Source: Stenogyne calaminthoides (Eukaryota > Streptophyta > Magnoliopsida > Lamiales > Lamiaceae). From it: a stretch of 64,000 bases of DNA. Both the position numbers and the translations under genes were made by a program. Location: assembly GCA_037126765.1 (NCBI GenBank), contig JBBCBC010000001.1:30054804-30118803 (forward strand), in the 5' to 3' direction. Under the pieces are notes generated by a model. The model was not told the origin of the DNA. It saw only the letters and a list, made by a program, of their open reading frames with translations, and did not search any database. Shown one piece after another: positions 1-10,808 of this stretch. Numbering within the stretch: the first letter of the stretch is position 1; the number at the start of each line of letters is the position of its first letter.

Positions 1-676
1 CTTGAGTTCTTACGAGTCTCGGGGATACTTTTACTCGGGATTCTTGATTCGATTGGACTTCTCTTGGCGGACCTTGTACGTCGGGTATCTTGACACTCGA
101 AATTTGCTTGAGTTGACTCTTGACTTGAACATCGACCCTCGGGTCCCTTAACACTCGAGGATATCTTATCATCGATGGCGTTACGATTCTCGGTGAACAT
201 GACTTGGATGACTTGTCTTGAGTAACTTGTCTTCTGAGGACATCTGATCAGGTGACTTCTGGTTTCTGGTTTCTTCTCGCCTGATCTGATCAGTTCACTT
301 GATTAGATCAGTATAGCATCAGGTCAGCATATCAGGTTAGTTGCATCAGGTCATCTTATTTGATCTCGATCACGTCTGATCTCGATCAGTCTCATCTGCT
401 CCTCTTCTGATCAACAACCTCCTCTTCTGATCTGCACCCTTCTCTTCTGATCCGGTCATCGATCATCGACCCGGCTTATCTTTTACGGTCATCGGATCGG
501 TCATCCTTCGATTCTTCGATCGGTGGCTTAACTTTTCTCTTCTTCTGATTTTGCTCAGTTCATCAGTTAACTCCGGAACTCATCTTACTCATTTGATCTC
601 GATCAGTCTCGTCTGCAGCCTCGTCTGATCTTGATCATCTACTTCTGATTTCGTGAGTTCTCCCTCAACTTGTTCT
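1..676 (-). mobile_element. LTR fragment, element F/G/H Copia-type family
   Basis: On the minus strand this stretch follows the first half of the F-family LTR, best seen against 52440-52640: the purine-rich AACAAGTTGAGGG block, then the string of GATCGAGATCAGA-type repeats. The true LTR start (TGTTGGGATATTTTAG) is missing on the right; the similarity stops where Copia A LTR sequence begins. No TSD is visible and the fragment runs off the left edge. From about 1 to 200, and again near 460-530, the text is rich in TCGG/TCGA where cleaner copies have CAG or CTG, as in the 31-53 kb block. No coding sequence. Confidence 0.7.
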
Positions 677-843
677 TTACAATGTAACACGTACTGACTT
701 TATCGAACGGGTATGCAGTAAATATATATAACATTCATTCATATTTAATGCAACATGTGATAAATAGTTTATTTCAGTAAAATAAATAAGAAATTCAGTT
801 TGGTTATACAAAGTAAAAGCATACTTTTCAGTATAACCCCAAC
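677..843 (-). mobile_element. Truncated 3' LTR of Copia element A
   Basis: These 167 bases are nearly identical to the right end of the LTR at 7918-9610 (compare 9442-9610) and carry the LTR head, which reads TGTTGGGGTTATACTG on the minus strand. A polypurine tract (AAGTGGGAGATTG on the minus strand) lies just outside at about 844-860, as expected for a 3' LTR. The rest of the LTR is replaced at about 676 by a fragment of another LTR family. Confidence 0.8.
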
Positions 844-1966
844 AATCTCCCACTTATACTCAAAGTCAGCTTTTAAGTATACTACATCATGTCTCGTGTT
901 CTATGTGACATCTAATGTCACCCTACACGAACCTAATAATATTTCTTCCACTTATACTTAAAGCAGATTGACAACGCTCTTGACACCCATTCCTTTCACA
1001 TGTCTCTCGAATGTACTCTGAGGCAGACCCTTTGTGAATGGATCTGCTAGGTTATCTTCGGACGCTATCTTTGCCACCTCTATGTCTCATCTCTTAACGA
1101 TTTCTCGTATAAGATGGTATTTTCTTTCTATGTGTTTACTGGCCTTGTGGGCTCTCGGTTCCGTAGAATTTGCAACTACTTTGGCATTATCACGATGGCA
1201 CCGTGATCGTCTTTGAAACAAATCCGGAATAGCGTCCAAGTCCACGGGGAAGTTCTTGAGCCATACCGCTTCTTTTCTTTGCTTCTGGCGACTACATGTC
1301 GACTTCCATGGTAGAATCGGTAATGTATTTATGCTTAACGCTTCTCCATGTCATAGCTCCTCCTCCATACAAAACACACTACCGAGGGTTGACTTTTGCG
1401 GAGTCTCGTCGATTGGAAATCTGAGTGCAATATAGCAGATGGGGATTAGGCATGTCGATTGATAAACTAACATTACGTCCCGTGTCCTCTTGGATACTTG
1501 AATGTTCTTAACCCATGATCGATACTCTTTCCCGAGGTTACTTTGATATCTTGCCACCTTTCCTCTGACGAAGCGGATATCCGGTCTAAAGTGCACAACA
1601 TTGCATACATGGGAGGCTTCTCTGACGGTAAGCATAAAAGAACACCCTTCGTGTCATCTATTTCCTTTTGTGTCTTGGGACACATTTTCTTGGATAGATG
1701 GATTCCGTGTCTGAAAGGTACAAAACCTTTCTTGGAATCTTGCATGCTAAATTGCCTCAAAACGGTGTCTATGTACGAAACTTGCGAAAACTCGATCATC
1801 ATTTTCTTGCGATCTCGGTGATCTTGATCTCTAGGATGTGGCCGCTTCTCCCAAGTCCTTCATATCAAACTATTTTGTGACCATGCCCTTCGTCGACAAC
1901 ATCTTTACATCATTCGATGAAGCGAATGTCGTCTCACGTATAGTACCAAAAATACCAAGGCGATTC
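844..1966 (-). pseudogene. Copia A pol, RT C-terminal part and RNase H, decayed
   Basis: Minus-strand translations in several frames give Copia polyprotein blocks in order: the region after the RT catalytic motif, a DMKDLGEA-like block near 1835-1850, the SKKMCPKT block near 1660-1690, the YAMLCT block near 1600, the ARYQSNLGKEY block near 1535-1560, and RNase H/C-terminal text to about 1000. The YVDD position (about 1925-1948) is shifted by one extra base. Frames change several times and stops are frequent, so no functional enzyme is possible. The segment continues the RT at 3681-4110; the solo LTR at 1967-3680 separates the two. Confidence 0.8.
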
Positions 1967-3680
1967 TATTGGGGTTATCTTGAAAAAGTATGCTTTTACT
2001 TTGTATAACCAAAATGAATTTCTTATTTATTTTACTAAAATAAATTATTTATCACATGTTGCATTAAATATGAATGAATGTTATATATATTTATTGCATA
2101 CCCGTTCGATAAAATCGATGCGTGTTACGTTTTATTAATTTGGTGATACGGATCACGAAAGATCAAATTAACGGTTCCTCGTGACTAAGTACAAATTCAC
2201 AACCCGATGAAAATGAACAATCCATCATGAAAGGTTGAAGTGTAAGGCTCGGATTGACTTGTCTTGACGAGGGATTACACTAGTGCATCACGATGTCTTT
2301 GAAAAAGGACCTCTGAGGAGGATAAATTCTTGATGCGAATATCTGAGAATTAGACCTCGGTGGTTCGTTATTTCTTAATCTTAGTTCCTTAAATAGGATG
2401 GTGTGAAATTAATAACTATTGCTTTGACTTATGATGGGAAGAGAATCAATGCGATTCGATACCTTGTATCTTAGGCAATATTATTAATTACATGATGATT
2501 ACTAAGATTTATCTGAGGAGAATCGGCGTGCAAAATGCGGCTTGCTTGATTTGTCCCCTTGGTGGGCTCGAGAATCTTTATCATACCAAATCTTGCAAGT
2601 GAAAATTTATTTAGATATGGATAATAATGTTGAAATTTGTCTTTACTCGAGGACAAAGATATTAATTAATATAAAAATCATTCGGTGGCTTAACTAATTA
2701 GTGGACTAAGATAATCTTAAGCGGGAAAATAATAACAAGGAGCCATATTATTGTGAAGTCGTAATGTGGGTTAAGATGGATAGTTCAATATTAATTTTAT
2801 AGTGGAGTAAATTAATATTAATGGGCTTGAATAATATTTTAGCTAAATATTAAAGCTTCATAGCCCATTGGAGGTCAATCTTAATTCTCTAAAAGACCCC
2901 TCAAATAGCCCAAACTAAAGTCCAATTAATGAAAAGGAGAAAAAATATTTTGACCTATTTTTCCTCTATTATTTTTCGAAAATATTGGGTAGGAAGAAAA
3001 AAAAAAGATTTTCTTGATTTTCTTGGAAAGATTTTATGGAAATATGTATTCTTGGAATACAAGATTATCCCATAAATTCAAGAAAAGTCAAAGATCTTAT
3101 TTCTTTCCTAACTAATTGGAATTTTAAAAATTCCCTTAATATTAGGAGGTGGGATTTTTTGTGGAATATTTTAAATATGGAGAAATTTTTTTTGGATATA
3201 TTCAAGATTTCTTGGAGATCAAAAAAGATTTTTCCATCTTATTCTAGGGCAAAAATTGAACCCCTCTAGTATTATAAAATAGGGGGGTGAGTTTTTCATC
3301 CTAGTCTTGATTCCATGTGTTGGAAAAATTAGAAATCCACAAAGGTGGTAGCGAAATTTTTCTTTTCTCTTTTAAGATTAAAATCGTTTCGTTGATAATC
3401 CTCCCACGGGATTCGTTAGTGGATGTGGGACATATTTGAGAAGGCACTTTGGGTTGATCCAACGTCTCGGTTTGTCTCTCTGAAGAGGTTAGTATTTAAG
3501 TAATTCTAGATTCCGCATGCTTAAGTTTTCACGTGAAATCGTTATGCATGATGTTTATTTGTTCATTAATTATTATGTTGAATTGAATTAGGATTAATTC
3601 ATGTTAGTAATTAATTGATTAATTTAAATATGTATTTAAATTCAATTCGAATAGATCCGGGCACCCCTAATTTCCCAACA
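1967..3680 (+). mobile_element. Solo LTR of the Copia A family, inverted relative to its host
   Basis: This is a plus-oriented LTR homologous along its whole length to the reverse complement of 7918-9610. It starts TATTGGGGTTATC (canonical TG mutated to TA) and ends ATTTCCCAACA. A TATA-like TATAAAAT lies at 3273-3280. It interrupts the RT of Copia A, and the coding blocks on either side are contiguous in Copia polyproteins. The presumed TSD, GATTC (1962-1966) and GTTCC (3681-3685), is imperfect, suggesting an old insertion. No internal region or second LTR accompanies it, so it is a solo LTR. The open frame at 3036-3269 inside it is not a gene. Confidence 0.8.
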
Positions 3681-4110
3681 GTTCCGTCACGCTTTTTATA
3701 CACACAACTTTCGAAGTTGTTTTGATCAAAACCGTATGATTTTATAACTTGATCAAAACACTAATTCCAAGCACAGGATGCTTGCTTTAGCCCATAAATG
3801 GACTTCTTTAGCTTGCAAACCAGATGCTCTTGGCCTTTTTCAATTAAGCCTTCGGGTTGTTGCATATAGATTTCCTCGTCAAGACTTCCATTGAGGAAAA
3901 TTTCTTGACATCCATTGCGGATCTCAAAATCTAGGTGCGCAACAATTGACAAAGAAATTGGGATGGACTTGAGCATGGCTCTGAGGCGAAAAAAAGTTTC
4001 CTCATAGTCGATCCATTCTTTACGAGTGTACCCTTTTCGCCCGCGAGTCTTGCTTTAAAGGTTTCAACCTTTCCGTCCGGTCCCCTTTTTCTCTTGTATA
4101 CCCACTTGCA
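3681..4110 (-). pseudogene. Copia A pol, RT N-terminal part
   Basis: The minus strand encodes the middle of a Copia reverse transcriptase. Recognisable are an LNGSLDEEIYMQQPEG block (about 3845-3895), then KKSIYGLKQA (about 3780-3815), then the VIKSYGFDQN and VYKK blocks running to 3690. The clear 71-residue frame covers 3761-3976; a stop and frame changes break it on both sides. The domain would have copied element RNA into DNA in cytoplasmic particles; here it is split by the LTR at 1967-3680 and cannot be active. Confidence 0.85.
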
Positions 4111-5640
4111 TCAAATGGGTTTTACCCCATTAAGTGGTTCGACTAGCTCCCACACTTTATTGTGATCCATTGAACCCATCTCGGCTTCCATTGTTGTTTG
4201 CCAATATGTCGCATCTTTGTCCTGGATCGCCTCGTTGTAGGACCATGGATCTGATTCTTCTTCTGAGATCAAGTCCGAGGACTCTCCTATCCCTAAGAAT
4301 CGCTCGGGTTGTCTGACAACCCTCCCACTACTATGAGGTTCCGGTTGTGCAGGTGTGACGCTTGGTATGTCGTCTTGTACAGTTGGCAACAAAGTTGGCC
4401 CCCTAAGTTCTTCTAAGGTAATCTCACTTCTAGGCTTTTTATCGTTCATATAGTCTTCTTCCAAAAATCTAAAGTGCGTACTGATTACGACCTTTTGATC
4501 TTCGGGATCATAGAACATGCATTTCTTCGTTCCTTCGGGGTACCCTATAAACAACCTTAATTAGAACATCGTCGATTTCCCGGCTTCCTTATCCACCCGT
4601 ATCTTGGGACACCCCCGGATCCTCATGTGTCCTAAGTTGGGCTTGTGCCCCGTCCACAATTCCCTAGGGGTTTTTGGAACCGATTTGGATGGCACTAAGT
4701 TTGAATATAAGGCATTGTTTGCAAGGCGTAACCCCAAAAAGCGATTTTGCAAATCCGCGTAACTTCGTCATTGACCTTACCATTTCTAGAAGTGTTTTGT
4801 TTCTTAGTTACGCAACCCCATTTTGTTGAAGGGTGCAGGGTCTGCGATCCAAGCGGGATCAATCCTTCATCAAACCAGTGGTTCAAGAATTCATCAACTT
4901 TGAGGTATTAAGCGTCCACGATCGGATCGTAGAAACTTGATACTCTTTTCCTTATGATTCTCTTGCTTGAGCCTTAAATTCTTTGAATTTATCAAAGGTC
5001 TCATATTTATGCTTCATTAGGAAAATGTATCCATAGCGTGAGTAATCATCGATAAACGTAATGAAATACTCGTAGCCACCTCTTGCTTTGATTTGCATCA
5101 GACCACATACATCGGTGTGGACGATTTCCAACAATTCTTTAGCTCTAAGCGCCTTAGCTCCAAATGCCCTTTTGGTCATCTTACCCTCCAAACATGATTC
5201 GCAAGTTGAAAATAGTTCAATCAGGAGGGACTCCAATGAACCATCTTGGACCAACCTTTGGATCCTTTTTGGATTAATATGACCTAATCTTAGGTGCCAA
5301 AGAAGTGTCTCGTTCACATTAGTCGAACGTCTCCTTTTATTACTCGAAACAATAGATGTGTTATAAGATGCATTCTGTGAGTGATGTGCACCATTAATAA
5401 TATAGAGATTGTTCTGTAAAGTTCCATGACAGATAACCACATCGTTACGCATAACAGTAACATGTTTAAAACAAACAGAATATCCATCAACAAATTGTTT
5501 TGAAACAGAAATGAGGTTTTTGCGAAAATAGGAACATAAAGAACATCTCTTAAAATTAAACTCTTATCTTCAAAAGATAATTGCACGTCTCCCACTGCTT
5601 TAGCTGCCATTCTCGTAGTATCGCCTAGCATGATGAGGAT
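4111..5640 (-). pseudogene. Copia A pol, protease-side region and integrase, decayed
   Basis: The minus strand carries the GAG-pre-integrase domain (ETLLWHLRLGHINPKRI, about 5265-5315, followed by a CESCLEGK block), then the integrase core start (HTDVCG and FIDDYSRYGYIF, about 5020-5120), and the integrase C-terminal/linker at 4111-4752 (MFIGYPEGTKK, then the acidic linker before RT). A pre-integrase block (SFEDKSLILRDVLYVP) lies at about 5535-5580. At least four frame changes separate these blocks (5314-5631, 4952-5452, 4695-4886, 4561-4752, 4111-4554). The order matches a Ty1/Copia polyprotein. It is not functional. Confidence 0.85.
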
Positions 5641-6207
5641 CTCACTTCCACTAAGTTGTCAGGTCTGCTTGAACCCGTGAAGTAAACATGATTAGTGGAC
5701 CCCGTATCCATTACCCACGAATGGGTAGCATACGCCGCTAAACAATTTTCAACAACTAGTGCTAAGAATTACCTTTCTTTTCAACCCTTTTGGGGTTGGA
5801 ACAGGCTGACCTCCAATGTCCTTTTGCAGTTAAAACACTTCCTCTTTGGATTTTTCTTGACACCACCAGCATTTCTCATCTTTGTTGGGGTTATATCCCA
5901 ACAATCTTACCATTGCCCTTGACAACAGTTGAGTTTGATTGCTTATGAATTTTGGTCCTCTTCTTCTTCTTGCCTTCCCTTGGCTTTAAGATGAAAACAG
6001 AACTATTCTTGCCGTCAAAACTTGAGTTTGGTGCCCCATCAATCTCTCTGCCGAGACCAAAAGCTTGCAACAAATCATTAGCGAGGCCAAAATGCTCAAA
6101 AACTTTTTGGGCAGAGAGTGGAGTACCAAATTGATTTGGGTCTCTAGATCATAATCTGCACCCAGAACCTCAAGTTTGTTCAGATGAGCCATCAATTTTG
6201 AGGACAT
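5641..6207 (-). pseudogene. Copia A gag remnant with broken zinc knuckle
   Basis: The minus strand shows the end of a Copia capsid protein: an SLPKKF-type motif near 6105-6125, a lysine-rich stretch (EGKKKKRTK) near 5955-5985, and a zinc knuckle at about 5800-5850 where CFNC is followed, after a frame slip, by GHWRSAC. Gag packages element RNA into particles. The frame is interrupted at 5883-5908 by a 21-bp LTR scar plus its 5-bp duplication; without them the lysine-rich and zinc-knuckle segments read through. Upstream gag sequence is too decayed to delimit. Confidence 0.7.
5883..5903 (+). mobile_element. 21-bp LTR scar (LTR head fused to LTR tail) with 5-bp TSD
   Basis: The 21 bases consist of the Copia A-family LTR head (TGTTGGGGTTATA) joined to the LTR tail (TCCCAACA). 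Perfect 5-bp direct repeats ATCTT flank it at 5878-5882 and 5904-5908. It sits in the host gag frame and introduces a stop. A whole LTR of this family is about 1.7 kb, so nearly all of it is absent. Confidence 0.75.
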
Positions 6208-7917
6208 AATCCCTTACGGGGTTTCCCTCCACCTATTTTCGGTAAAAACATCTCTCATGAGGTGATCATGAGGCCCCCATTTTGACTCGTCGGTTGGCTC
6301 ATCTGGTTTTGGTGTGTTAGAACCCACTTGTGCTTTTTTGCGATTAGGACAATCATAGTTTTTCGTTTCAATCAACATAGTTTCCAATACAATTGTATTG
6401 ACTTTAAGTATATTAACGATGGATTAAAAAGGTTGCTACATCTTTGGCTGAAATAAACATACATCTTGTGTCGATATCAGGATCAACCTGAAAAAAATCA
6501 CATAATTCGATCACATGATTCATATTGAAAGCTAAAAAAATATGAACATGCATCGACCAACATCTCTAAAAGCAGGTTTTAAATGAGCCTCTTGGGAGGT
6601 CATCATTTAAATCATATTCAAGCGGGTTACAAACAAAACGATTCTGAAACCTTTAATTTTAAAAAAAATTAATAGTTGGCTCCAACTTGACGTCTGAAAT
6701 TAGCGGGGGACTTTGGCGAAATATATGCATATCGATTTTGTACCAAAGTAATAACCATGATTAAATCTGAAATTACTACTCCGTTTTGATCGAGCCTCTT
6801 GGGAGGTCATAAATATACTAATAATAATTCACAATCATCCTTTTTCAGAATTTATTCATGTGAAAGCTTTCTTTTGGCGTCCCTAAAGGGAATTTCTCCA
6901 AAAGATTTCACAAATAAATAAATCATGGAGGTCAAAATTAATTTGATTCAAAATCAAATTAATTATTTAAAACATACTTAGTAATTTTTGAATTTGAGAT
7001 TTTTCGTTGAGCAATTCTCATGCAAACACATTTAAAAAAATTAAATAAAGCATAAGAAAATACAACAATAAATCAAGAAAAGAGAAAAATAAATATATTG
7101 GGCACAAATTATCCAATTGTCATGGTTTGATTTTTCTTGGCTTGATTTTTGAAAAAGCGCCATCTTGAATTTCTCCCACTCGAACGTCTCGAAAAGAACT
7201 CTTTCTCGAAAATGCCACGCCAAAGTAGCTTCGCGGCCGGGATCTGCCTTTGTCCGGCCGGCCCATGGCGAAAATACTAAACTTTGTCTTTAAGCGCTTA
7301 GTGCAGCGTCCTGCGTATGGTGCTCAGCGACCTCGGCGGCGGTGGTCCCAAATCGCTTACCCGCCTTGCCGTCGCTTCGTCCGCTTTGTACGTCGGCGTC
7401 GCGCTCAGCAGCGCCCGTGCCTCGCCCGCCCGGCCTTCGCCAATGCGCCCATCTGTCTTGGCGTCTGAGGGGCGATCACCCGACGCTGGCGTCGTGCCCA
7501 TCTCACTTTAACAATGTCGCGTCGCGGCGTGCCTCCCCTTAGCACATTTTCGCGCGATACCGTCGCCGCCAGCGTCTCAGTTACGGATCCATTTAATTTC
7601 TGTCTCGTCTTCGTCTTGATCGAGTTGCGATTTATTTTACAAAATAAATAAACCTTAATCTGAACTAATCTATTACATTGAACAAATCAAATAGCCTAAT
7701 CTGCTGCGTGGGATTTCTCACGAGAAAAATAAATTCGAGCAATTAAATTAAAACCATTCATACGTATGAAAAATTAAAACACATTAAATACCGTGACAAT
7801 TGGATACTGCCAAAGCGGATCTAACAATTTCTCTTATCGATTTTCAATAAAATTTAATAGCCACATAATTTAAATAACAATTTAAATACGAGCTCGGCAA
7901 GAGACTACGATACCGAT
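6208..7917 (-). other. Copia A 5' leader and degraded gag start, with GC-rich block
   Basis: This is the stretch between the 5' LTR and the readable gag. It is mostly AT-rich with no convincing frame. A 19-base direct repeat, GAGCCTCTTGGGAGGTCAT, occurs near 6579 and 6793. From 7229 to 7590 the composition switches to strongly GC- and CpG-rich, with short open frames on both strands and in several phases; none is recognisable. The primer-binding site lies at the right end. Confidence 0.6.
7900..7917 (-). other. Primer-binding site of Copia A (initiator-tRNA type, degenerate)
   Basis: Directly inside the 5' LTR the minus strand reads ATCGGTATCGTAGTC, which resembles the usual ATTGGTATCAGAGC site complementary to the 3' end of initiator tRNA-Met. 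Its position next to the LTR terminus supports the call; several bases differ. Confidence 0.5.
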
Positions 7918-9610
7918 TGTTGGGAAATTAGGGGTGCGGATCTATTAAAGGTGAATTTAAATACATATTTAAATTAATTAATTAATTACTAACATGAATT
8001 AATCTAAAAGCAATTCAACATAATAATTAATAAGCAAATAAGCATCATGCGTACGTAATTCACGTAAATCCTAAGCATCACGGAATCTCTGATTCACGAG
8101 ATTACGTACCTCTTTGTAGAGACAACCCATTGAGGCGATGGTTCAACCCAAAGTGCCTTCTCAAATATGTCCCGTCCTAAAACGTAATCCGGTGGGAGGA
8201 TTATCAACGAATGATTTTAATTTTAAAGGAGAAAATAAAATATTTGGCCACCACCTTTGTGGATTTCTAATTTTTCCAACACATGAAATTGCAATTGGGG
8301 ATGAAAAATCCATCCCCTATTTATTGGACTAGGGGGGACGAAAATTAGGGCTTTTTTGGTCATTGAGAAATTTCCTTGTTTCTTCCTCAAGACACAATCT
8401 AGAATATATCCAATATATTCTATTTCCCAAAATATCTCCCAACAAAATTTCCTCCTCCTTTCTTGTCCATTATTTTCGAAAATATCATATCAAATAGGAA
8501 GAAATAAGATCTTTTTCCTTTCTTGAATTTATGGGATAAACTTGTATCTCAAGAATACTTATTCCATAAGATCTTTCCAACAAAATCAAGAAAAAATCTT
8601 TTCTCTCTCCTACTCATATTTTTCGAAAATAATTAGGAAAAATAGGCAAAATATTTTCTTCTCCTTTTCATTAATTGGACTTTAATTTGGGCTATTTGAG
8701 GGGCCTTTAGGAGAATTAAGATTGGACCTCCAATGGACTATGAAACTTTAATATTTAGCCAAAATATTATTCAAGCCCATTAATATTAATTTACTCCACT
8801 ATAAAATTAATATTGAACTATCCATCTTAACCCACATTATGACTTCACAATAATATGGCTCCGGTCCATTATTTCCGCGTTTAATTATCTTAGTCCATTA
8901 ATTAATTAAGCGGCTGAGCAACTTTATATTAATTAATATCTTTGTCCTTGAGTAAAGACAACTCAACATTATTATCCATCTTAAATTTCCCTTGCAAGAT
9001 TTGGTATGATAAAGATTAAAGCCCTGAGGGACAAATCAAAAAAAGCGCGTACTTAGCAATATTAAATCTTAGCAATCATCATGTAATTAATAATATTGCC
9101 CAAGATACAAGGTATCGAATTGCATTGATTCTTCTTCCATCATAAGTCAAAGCAATATTTATTAATTCCACACGATCATATTTAAGGGACGAAGATTAAG
9201 AAATAACGAACCACTGAGGTCTAATTCTTGTATATTCGATCTTCTTAGAATTTATCCTCATGTAGGTCCTTTTTTTTTCATCATAATGCACTAGTGTAAT
9301 CCTTGGTCAAAACAAACCCGATCTGAGCCTTACACTTCAACCTTTCATGATGGGTTGTTCATTTCCATCTGGGTTGTGAATTTGTACTTAGTCACGAGGA
9401 ACTGTTAATTTGATCTTCTGTGATCTTATATCACCAAATTAACTACAACGTAACACGTACTGACTTTATCGAACGGGTATGCAGTAAATATATATAACAT
9501 TCATTCATATTTAATGCAACATGTGATAAATAGTTTATTTCAGTAAAATAAATAAGAAATTCAGTTTGGTTATACAAAGTAAAAACATACTTTTCAGTAT
9601 AACCTCAACA
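7918..9610 (-). mobile_element. 5' LTR of Copia element A
   Basis: Full-length 1693-bp LTR with TGTTG...CAACA ends. On the minus strand it starts TGTTGAGGTTATACTG and ends ATTTCCCAACA. It matches the 3' LTR stub at 677-843 and, inverted, the solo LTR at 1967-3680. The right end abuts the Gypsy B linker sequence at 9611. The left partner of the TSD lies outside the window. The promoter would fire leftwards, towards gag. Confidence 0.85.
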
Positions 9611-9720
9611 GCAGCCCCTTGAACAAGAAACCCACCACCATAATGTAATCATCACATATACCGGCAACAAGGCGGGCAACCACTGAACCAAAATCCGGAT
9701 CCGCAGCATAAAGGGTTTTC
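9611..9720 (-). pseudogene. Gypsy B pol, RNase H-integrase linker
   Basis: The minus strand translates to a Ty3/Gypsy block between RNase H and integrase, with YAADPDFG and, near the Copia A boundary, GFLFKG. It continues in frame from the end of the RNase H segment at 10809 once the insertion 9721-10808 and one TTTTC copy are removed. Integrase itself lies beyond the Copia A insertion, outside the window. Confidence 0.75.
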
Positions 9721-10808
9721 TGTTGGAATTTTTGAGGTGAATGGAAAAGTCACTGAGGTATGAGTGAAATGGTGTATGAAATAAGTGAAGGGTTATTTCA
9801 AAGATTGCACCTATTCACGAATCGATACCTAGAAATCTATAAATACACCCTCCTCATTCCACAATCATTACCAATTTAACTCTCGGTCATTCACTCAATA
9901 ATTGATTATTGAATCTTATCATTTAAGGTCGAAGTTTTCTAGTCTCTTCCCTCATTTTCGTGTTCCAGAGAGAGCTCAAAATATTGTTTGGTTCGTCGAT
10001 TCGTAGTGCAGCGGTAACTCAAGTGGTTAGAGCACCACTACTTATAAATCTTCTCCTAGCCATACCGTCTGCGGAATTTTGGTATCTTAGGAACCTTTTG
10101 TGATGGAGAACGGTGGCGATGGAGAACGGAGCGGCGATGAAAACAGGAAGCCTGGAAGTGGACGTCTGCACTGCGGAGTGCGTCAGAAATAATTTCTAAC
10201 CTAATCTGTAATATGTTAAGTTTCTATTTATATATATACATATTATATATATTAACACAAGCGGGTCGGAGGGCTATCCCGATTAATCGATGGGCTAGCC
10301 CGCGGGCTAATCGGTCCCAATTTTAAACGGGTCGAGCAATCTCATGTAAACTAGTTATACCGTGCAAGACAACTTTGTTTGGTTGGGCTATATGAAACCC
10401 TAATTTGATGACTTTTCAGTTTCTCCGGATGATAATATAAATTCTGAATCCTGCAGTCGCAACTCACTATTTTAAATCCAGTTGATAGAAGCAATTGTTT
10501 CAAAATTAAGAAAATGTAGAGAGAAGTTAGAGGTAATTCTCGTTGTAGCGAGAGAGAGAAAAAAAGTTATCTTAAAAGAAGAATAATTTGTTTGTTTAAA
10601 TGTTTTTCAGAATATTTTTCATTCCATTCCCTAAATCACGGAAAGCTTTAAAGTCGTTGGGCGATTGCCATGATACCGTATTACTTTTTGAGTGCGAGGG
10701 CAATATAAATCTTATGGAAAAGAGAGTCCAACTTCTTCTTTCGACTTTACCGTGTCAGTGTCTGCATAGTCATCTTTGACTACACACATCCAATTAAATT
10801 TTTCAACA
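9721..10808 (+). mobile_element. 1.09-kb LTR-like insertion (solo LTR or short LTR element)
   Basis: The insertion is bounded by TGTTGGAATT and TTTTTCAACA and by a perfect TSD, TTTTC (9716-9720 and 10809-10813). Removing it restores the Gypsy B frame exactly. A TATA box (TATAAATA, 9838-9845) gives the probable orientation. I see no second internal LTR and no coding sequence, so a solo LTR is most likely. Near 9999-10040 a stretch resembles a tRNA A box (AACTCAAGTGGTTAGAGCA) without a B box. The family is not recognised. Confidence 0.8.

Noticed and set aside
7250..7542. Overlapping open frames on both strands that could be a small GC-rich gene
   Set aside because: Frames are open in several phases because of base composition; no start context, domain or splice structure is recognisable, and the block lies in a Copia leader.
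9999..10040. tRNA-like A box suggesting a SINE or tRNA gene
   Set aside because: No B box or foldable cloverleaf follows at the right distance, and the stretch sits inside a TSD-bounded LTR-like insertion.
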